A program made the translations under genes and the position numbers. Of a stretch of 64,000 nt of DNA, positions 61,601-64,000 are shown piece by piece. The notes below the pieces were generated by a model. That model saw nothing but the letters and a program-made list of their open reading frames with translations. It did not search any database and was not told the origin of the DNA. Each line of letters opens with the position of its first letter. Position 1 is the stretch's first letter. This DNA is from Pseudomonas sp. PICF141 (GTDB lineage Bacteria > Pseudomonadota > Gammaproteobacteria > Pseudomonadales > Pseudomonadaceae), in contig NZ_MUNM01000052.1 of NCBI RefSeq assembly GCF_002286815.1, positions 33,451 to 97,450 on the forward strand, in the 5' to 3' direction.

Positions 61601-64000
61601 GGCGTGCGTCAGGCGGTGGTGCTGGCCCGTGAGGACGTGCCCGGCGACAAGCGTCTGGTGGCGTATGTCACCTGCGACCAGCAGGTCGACATTAACGCCT
61701 GGCGCAAAACCATCGGCGCCGCCCTGCCCGATTACATGGTGCCGTCGGCATTTGTGCTGCTCGATGAATTGCCGCTGACCGACAATGGCAAGCTCAATCG
61801 CAAGGCCCTGCCAGCGCCGGACATTCAAGCGGCGCCAGACGCCCAGGACCCACCGCGTACCGTTGCCGAACAGCAACTCGCCGCCCTGTGGGCCGAGCTG
61901 CTGAACGTGCCGCTGACGCAGATCGGGCGCGACAGTCACTTCTTCTACCTCGGCGGTCATTCGCTGCTGGCGGCGGTGCTGTTTGCCCGTCTGCGCCAAC
62001 AGTTCGCCACGGTTCCACCGCTGCGGGCAGTATTCGAACACCCCAGCCTTGACGCGTTGGCCGCGTTGCTGGGTGAGCCGCTGCAAACCCCGGCGGCGAC
62101 TTTCGTCCCGGCGGCCCGCCCGACGCGCCTGCCATTGTCGTTCGAACAACAACGCTTGTGGTTCCTCGAACAACTGAGCGCGGGCGCTGGCGAATACAAC
62201 GTGGTCAGCGCCGTGCAGTTCGACGGTGAGCTGAACACCCAGGCCTTGCAGTGCGCCCTGAACAGCGTGGTTCAACGCCATGAAATCCTGCGCAGCCGGA
62301 TCGTGCGCGATACCGACGGCGAGTTGGCGCTGGTCATCGAACCTCAGGTCAATGTCACCTTGCGCGTGGCGACACTGGAAGCGGCCACCGACAGCACCTG
62401 GCAACAGCTGACCGATGAGACCATCCACGCCGAAACCGGGCAGCGTTTCGACCTGGCGACCCAAGTGCCAATCCGTGCCACGCTGATGCAACGCAGCGGT
62501 CGCGACCAGGCCTTGCTGTTGCTGACCGTGCACCATTGCGCCACCGACGATGCGTCCAGCCAGAACCTGTTGAATGAACTGGCGCAGTTCTACACCGCGC
62601 AAAGCCAAGGCACCGTCGCCGAACTGCCGAACCTGGCCCTGCAATACCCGGATTACGCGCTCTGGCAGCGCGAGCCAGGCCAACAGACAGTGTTCCGCAG
62701 CCAACTGGAGTACTGGCGTACGCAACTGGAAGACGGCAATTATCTGTTGGACCTGCCCACCGAACAGGGTCGTCCAAACCAGCTCGACTCTGCCGCCGGC
62801 GCGGTACAACTGCAACTGCCGCCAGAACTGGCGGGACGCTTGCGTCAGTTCGCCCAACAACGCGGTGCCACCCTGTACATGCTGATGCTCAGCGCGGCGC
62901 AGTTGTTGTTGGGGCGTTATGCCAACCAGCGCGACGTGCGGGTCGGCAGCCCGGTTTCCCAGCGTCCATTGGCCGAATTGCAGCCGCTGATTGGCTGCTT
63001 CGTCAACACCTTGGTGATGCGCGCCGACCTCGATCCGGCGCTGGATTTCGAAGGTTTGCTGAGCCAGGTGCGCAACCGCGTGCTGGATGCGCAGCAGCAT
63101 CAAGACGTGCCGTTCGATCAGGTGGTCGAAAAACTCGCACCGGAACGCAGCCTTGGCCAGACACCCCTGTTCCAGGTGCTGTTCGTGATGCAGAACGCTG
63201 ACGCGTCGGCCAGTCATTGGCCGCAGTTGCAAGTGCGCGAACGGGCGGTGACCGCCCAAGCCACCAAGTACGACCTGAACTGGGAAGTGCATGACGGTGA
63301 AGTGCTGTCGGTGTTGCTTGAATACCGCGCCGCACTGTTCAGCGAAACCACCGCCCGGCGTTGGCTGGCGCAATGGCAAGCGCTGCTGGAAACCATGCTC
63401 GAGGCGCCACAGACTCGCCTGGGTGACTGGTCACCGTTGGCGGCGTCTGAGCGTGAGCGTCAATTGGTCGAGTGGAACGCCACCGAACGTCACTACACCG
63501 GCCTGACCAACCTGCACACGGCGCTGAGCCAACAGGCTGCCCTCAGCCCCAACGCCCCGGCGCTGGTGTTCGACGGCCAGCGCCTGAGTTACGCCGAACT
63601 GGATCAGCGCGCGCAAACCGTTGCCCGCGCCTTGCGTGCGGCCGGAATCGGCCGCGAGGCCATTGTTCCGGTGTGCATGGAACGCTCCGTGGAAATGGTC
63701 GTCGCCCTGCTCGGCATCGTGCATGCCGGTGCCGCGTGGCTGCCGCTGGACCCGGAATTGCCGGCCGCGCGCCTGGCCTTCCTGATCGAGGACGCCGATG
63801 CGCCAGTCACCTTGACCCAGCCACAGTGGCGATCGAAGTTGCCGGCCGGGCACACCGCCTGGACCCTCGACGCCTTGCCCCAGGCGCCCGCGGGCGAACC
63901 ACTGAGCGTTGAGGCGGGCGACCTGGCCTACGTGCTCTACACCTCCGGTTCCACCGGCCAACCCAAAGGCGTGATGAACGAACACGGCGCCTTGATGAAC
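55694..64000 (+). CDS. Multimodular NRPS, C-A-T-C-A-T-C-A..., runs off the window
   Basis: At least 2769 codons, open to the window end. C1 (1-430) has YPLSPLQQGMLFHSLL and HHILMDAW. A1 (455-960) has specificity residues read by eye as D-I-W-E-L-T-A-D-D-K, which I associate with 2,4-diaminobutyrate. T1 has S1020 in GGHSLL. C2 (1075-1510) has HHLVSDAW. A2 (1540-2035) reads D-S-A-E-L-G-T-V-D-K, unassigned. T2 has S2090. C3 (2145-2560) has HHCATDD. A3 begins near 2600 and is cut after TSGSTGQPKGVM. No epimerisation domain is seen, and C2 and C3 look like L-to-L types. The start is the ATG at 55694, 52 bases after the previous gene. Confidence 0.93.
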   Translation, partial: MTTEKTSSNPIEDIYPLSPLQQGMLFHSLLHEDSGVYLMQDRYRIGGAIDEVAFLESWRQVVALHPSLRASFQWKTQKQPVQVIHREVKVPLDTLDLRGLAAHEQEARIRTLLEDEQKVGFNLSKPPLIRFRLVRLADESYEFIRSFHHILMDAWCISLVTVDFLKVYEALCNDRTPELKSPRPFRDYIQWLQRQDAGKAEQFWRGQLQGLNAPTPLTVDNGVARDRYTDAVLVDDQLVHLNEQETQALAAFCRSRRITPNTFFQGVWSLLLSRYSGQRDVLFGVTVAGRPAELTGVAEMIGLFINTLPLRVSVDPEASLGQWLSALQGLNVDMRDFEHTPLTDIQGWSDFPRGETLFDSILVFENAPIDEQILEGGFQFSLEGMDHSVHTHYGLTVVILPGEQLGIRVSYDRERFEASTIQRLLGHIASLVRGMLAAPDASLGSFELLAVDERQQLLSEWAVNPHDFPLEQSYAELFAAQVAQRGGQIAAICDGESLTYAELDQRATRLAHALRDAGAGEGQLVALVAPRGLALLTMMIAVFKAGAAMLPLEVNHPPERLREILSLSRAPLLIASEGCNALLDQLLSGLDQAPKALLAEACWTSGNEAPLPLLGGPDSLAYVLFTSGSTGTPKGVMIEQRGMLNNIFGKVPALGLNAEDRIPQTASVAFDICVWQFLAAPVLGATVHILPDDVAHDPQRLLQVIASERLNVLEIVPSLMRTLLALCPCDLQLPDLRWVLPTGEALPPTVARDWFARFPDIALMNAYGPAECADDVAFQPIFEAPDVNVNHMPIGQPTANNRLYVLDESLRPVPVGVAGEICVGGVGVGRGYLHDPQRTADAFIDHPQLEGRLYRTGDLGRWRADGVIEYLGRRDQQVKLRGHRIELTEIEHRLAQHPNVREAAVLLRENSVGEAWLVAYWSAHDDSVGSDGLNEHLRAQLPPYMVPAAFVCLERLPLNNNGKVDRKALAAQELDWQADTLESIAPRNELETAVANVWANVLGRDTVGVEDNFFILGGHSLLATQIVARLRSHFKLDLPLRVLFEQPTVALLAVAIAARQADAAAPQAAMISAPKAQPRPALLPLSFSQQRLWFIEQLTPGTTLFNIPFALHLKGELNVQALHASLNDLLVRHEILRTGIRSTGGAPSQHISESLNIALPFEDLSGLAATAREGAQFNALQETFEQPFDLTSPPLLRARLLRVAPGEHVLGIALHHLVSDAWSATIALRELALGYEARCNGAPAELPALPVQYADFALWQREHLQGAELKRQLDYWTTTLDRRNSEGSPLLALPTDYPRPSVQTYRAGIVQRELSADLSARVQAFASRLGTTPFTVLFAGFAVLMHRLSGDATVLIGTPVTHREQPGTEGLLGILLNNLAIRADFEPHADFTALVGQVATRLREGLQHQDLPFEQLVDSLQLPRSLSHAPLYQVMVAQQLAMESRLRFPGLEFEALETPLKHSECDLDLHVLCPANAPIQLELMFALDLFAADSARQTLARLEHLLEHMLAEPQRPVAALPLLMAAEWQRTVVEWNRTEMEVPQHLTFAQLFEQQAERTPDRDALCFEGQSLSYAELNRRANQVAHYLRSRGVVANRPVALCVERSLELLIGLLGILKSGGAYVPLDPTYPVDRLAYMLEDAQPALLLGQQGLLEQLGAELPRLRLDSDAALFADQPDNNLAPLAGPDDLAYIMYTSGSTGKPKGTLVTNGSVVNLAWARIHGLYRRYTDQPMRTSFNYSFAFDSSVAELILLLDGHSLYLTPEEVRYDPEALAQFFRETRLQAFECTPAQLKALLESDGVRRGEVYLPRFVLFGGDAVDAQLWQRLPSIAGSRFFNTYGPTECTVDATGCAVDDFPARPIIGRPIANVRTYVLDAFLNPMPVGVPGELHIGGAGVTLGYLNRAEQSAKVFIDDPFSPLANARMYKSGDLVRWLPDGQLEYLGRMDHQVKIRGFRVELGEIEALIGAQPGVRQAVVLAREDVPGDKRLVAYVTCDQQVDINAWRKTIGAALPDYMVPSAFVLLDELPLTDNGKLNRKALPAPDIQAAPDAQDPPRTVAEQQLAALWAELLNVPLTQIGRDSHFFYLGGHSLLAAVLFARLRQQFATVPPLRAVFEHPSLDALAALLGEPLQTPAATFVPAARPTRLPLSFEQQRLWFLEQLSAGAGEYNVVSAVQFDGELNTQALQCALNSVVQRHEILRSRIVRDTDGELALVIEPQVNVTLRVATLEAATDSTWQQLTDETIHAETGQRFDLATQVPIRATLMQRSGRDQALLLLTVHHCATDDASSQNLLNELAQFYTAQSQGTVAELPNLALQYPDYALWQREPGQQTVFRSQLEYWRTQLEDGNYLLDLPTEQGRPNQLDSAAGAVQLQLPPELAGRLRQFAQQRGATLYMLMLSAAQLLLGRYANQRDVRVGSPVSQRPLAELQPLIGCFVNTLVMRADLDPALDFEGLLSQVRNRVLDAQQHQDVPFDQVVEKLAPERSLGQTPLFQVLFVMQNADASASHWPQLQVRERAVTAQATKYDLNWEVHDGEVLSVLLEYRAALFSETTARRWLAQWQALLETMLEAPQTRLGDWSPLAASERERQLVEWNATERHYTGLTNLHTALSQQAALSPNAPALVFDGQRLSYAELDQRAQTVARALRAAGIGREAIVPVCMERSVEMVVALLGIVHAGAAWLPLDPELPAARLAFLIEDADAPVTLTQPQWRSKLPAGHTAWTLDALPQAPAGEPLSVEAGDLAYVLYTSGSTGQPKGVMNEHGALMN

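Noticed and set aside
61493..63379. Open frame of 628 codons on the minus strand in the NRPS
   Set aside because: Covers A-T-C domains whose motifs on the plus strand are intact; the antisense product has no recognisable domain.
55694..64000. Epimerisation domains or dual C/E domains in the NRPS
   Set aside because: Carrier domains are followed directly by C domains with ordinary L-to-L type N-termini (LSFSQQRLWF, LSFEQQRLWF). No separate E domain is present in the visible part.

Overview
The window is a chromosomal segment of a fluorescent-group Pseudomonas. It has GC-rich coding with typical Pseudomonas codon use, several REP/REP-like intergenic repeats of P. fluorescens type, a DUF6124 gene, a DUF1302/DUF1329/MMPL cluster, lhp-type hydroxyproline genes, and a lipopeptide-type NRPS siderophore locus. 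No rRNA, tRNA, CRISPR array, insertion sequence or phage gene was seen.

Region 1 (1-2437): the end of a PepSY protein and a cytochrome b561-like protein, then a convergent MHS-type MFS transporter. Region 2 (2440-17934): a near-complete hydroxyproline catabolic island. It holds a GntR/FCD regulator, 4-hydroxyproline epimerase (lhpA), a three-subunit D-hydroxyproline dehydrogenase (lhpB-lhpF-lhpE), a PAS-AraC regulator, an amino-acid ABC transporter (binding protein, two permeases, ATPase) co-transcribed with an aconitase-X cis-3-hydroxyproline dehydratase, a Ser/Thr variant of the proline racemase family, the pyrroline-4-hydroxy-2-carboxylate deaminase (lhpC) and 2-ketoglutarate semialdehyde dehydrogenase (lhpG). 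Together they turn trans-4-hydroxy-L-proline into 2-oxoglutarate and open at least one 3-hydroxyproline branch. A 16-base operator, ATATCGTATACGAAAT, occurs identically before the transporter operon and before lhpC, with a partial copy before the GntR gene. A DUF6124 gene with a long structured leader sits inside this island.

Region 3 (18148-30890): a minus-strand operon of acyl-CoA ligase, acyl-CoA dehydrogenase, MMPL/RND transporter, YCF48-like protein, DUF1329 and DUF1302 outer-membrane proteins, then a small serine hydrolase and a divergent AraC regulator. It looks like an uptake and beta-oxidation system for an unknown hydrophobic acid or ester. Region 4 (31232-39371): a minus-strand catabolic operon of quinone oxidoreductase, TauD-like dioxygenase, BKACE enzyme, MFS transporter, DsbA/FrnE-like protein, Rieske protein and YeiH-type exporter, divergent from a MocR regulator. 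The dioxygenase plus exporter suggest sulfite release from an organosulfur compound, which is inference. Region 5 (39483-42167): a TIM-barrel isomerase/MFS pair and a 60-residue protein.

Region 6 (42289-64000 and beyond): a siderophore locus. A TonB-dependent receptor, a 2,4-diaminobutyrate aminotransferase and a possible 36-residue membrane peptide run leftward. Two stand-alone Fe(II)/2-oxoglutarate hydroxylases and three NRPS genes run rightward from a shared promoter with a weak Fur-box match. The assembly line reads FAAL-ACP-C / (C-like interface domain)-A-T / C-A-T-C-A-T-C-A..., the last gene running off the window. The specificity residues of the first A domain resemble histidine codes and those of the second resemble diaminobutyrate codes. 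With the aminotransferase and two hydroxylases this predicts an N-acylated peptide with beta-hydroxy-His and Dab, i.e. a corrugatin/ornicorrugatin-like siderophore. All functions are read from sequence by eye; none was tested by search.
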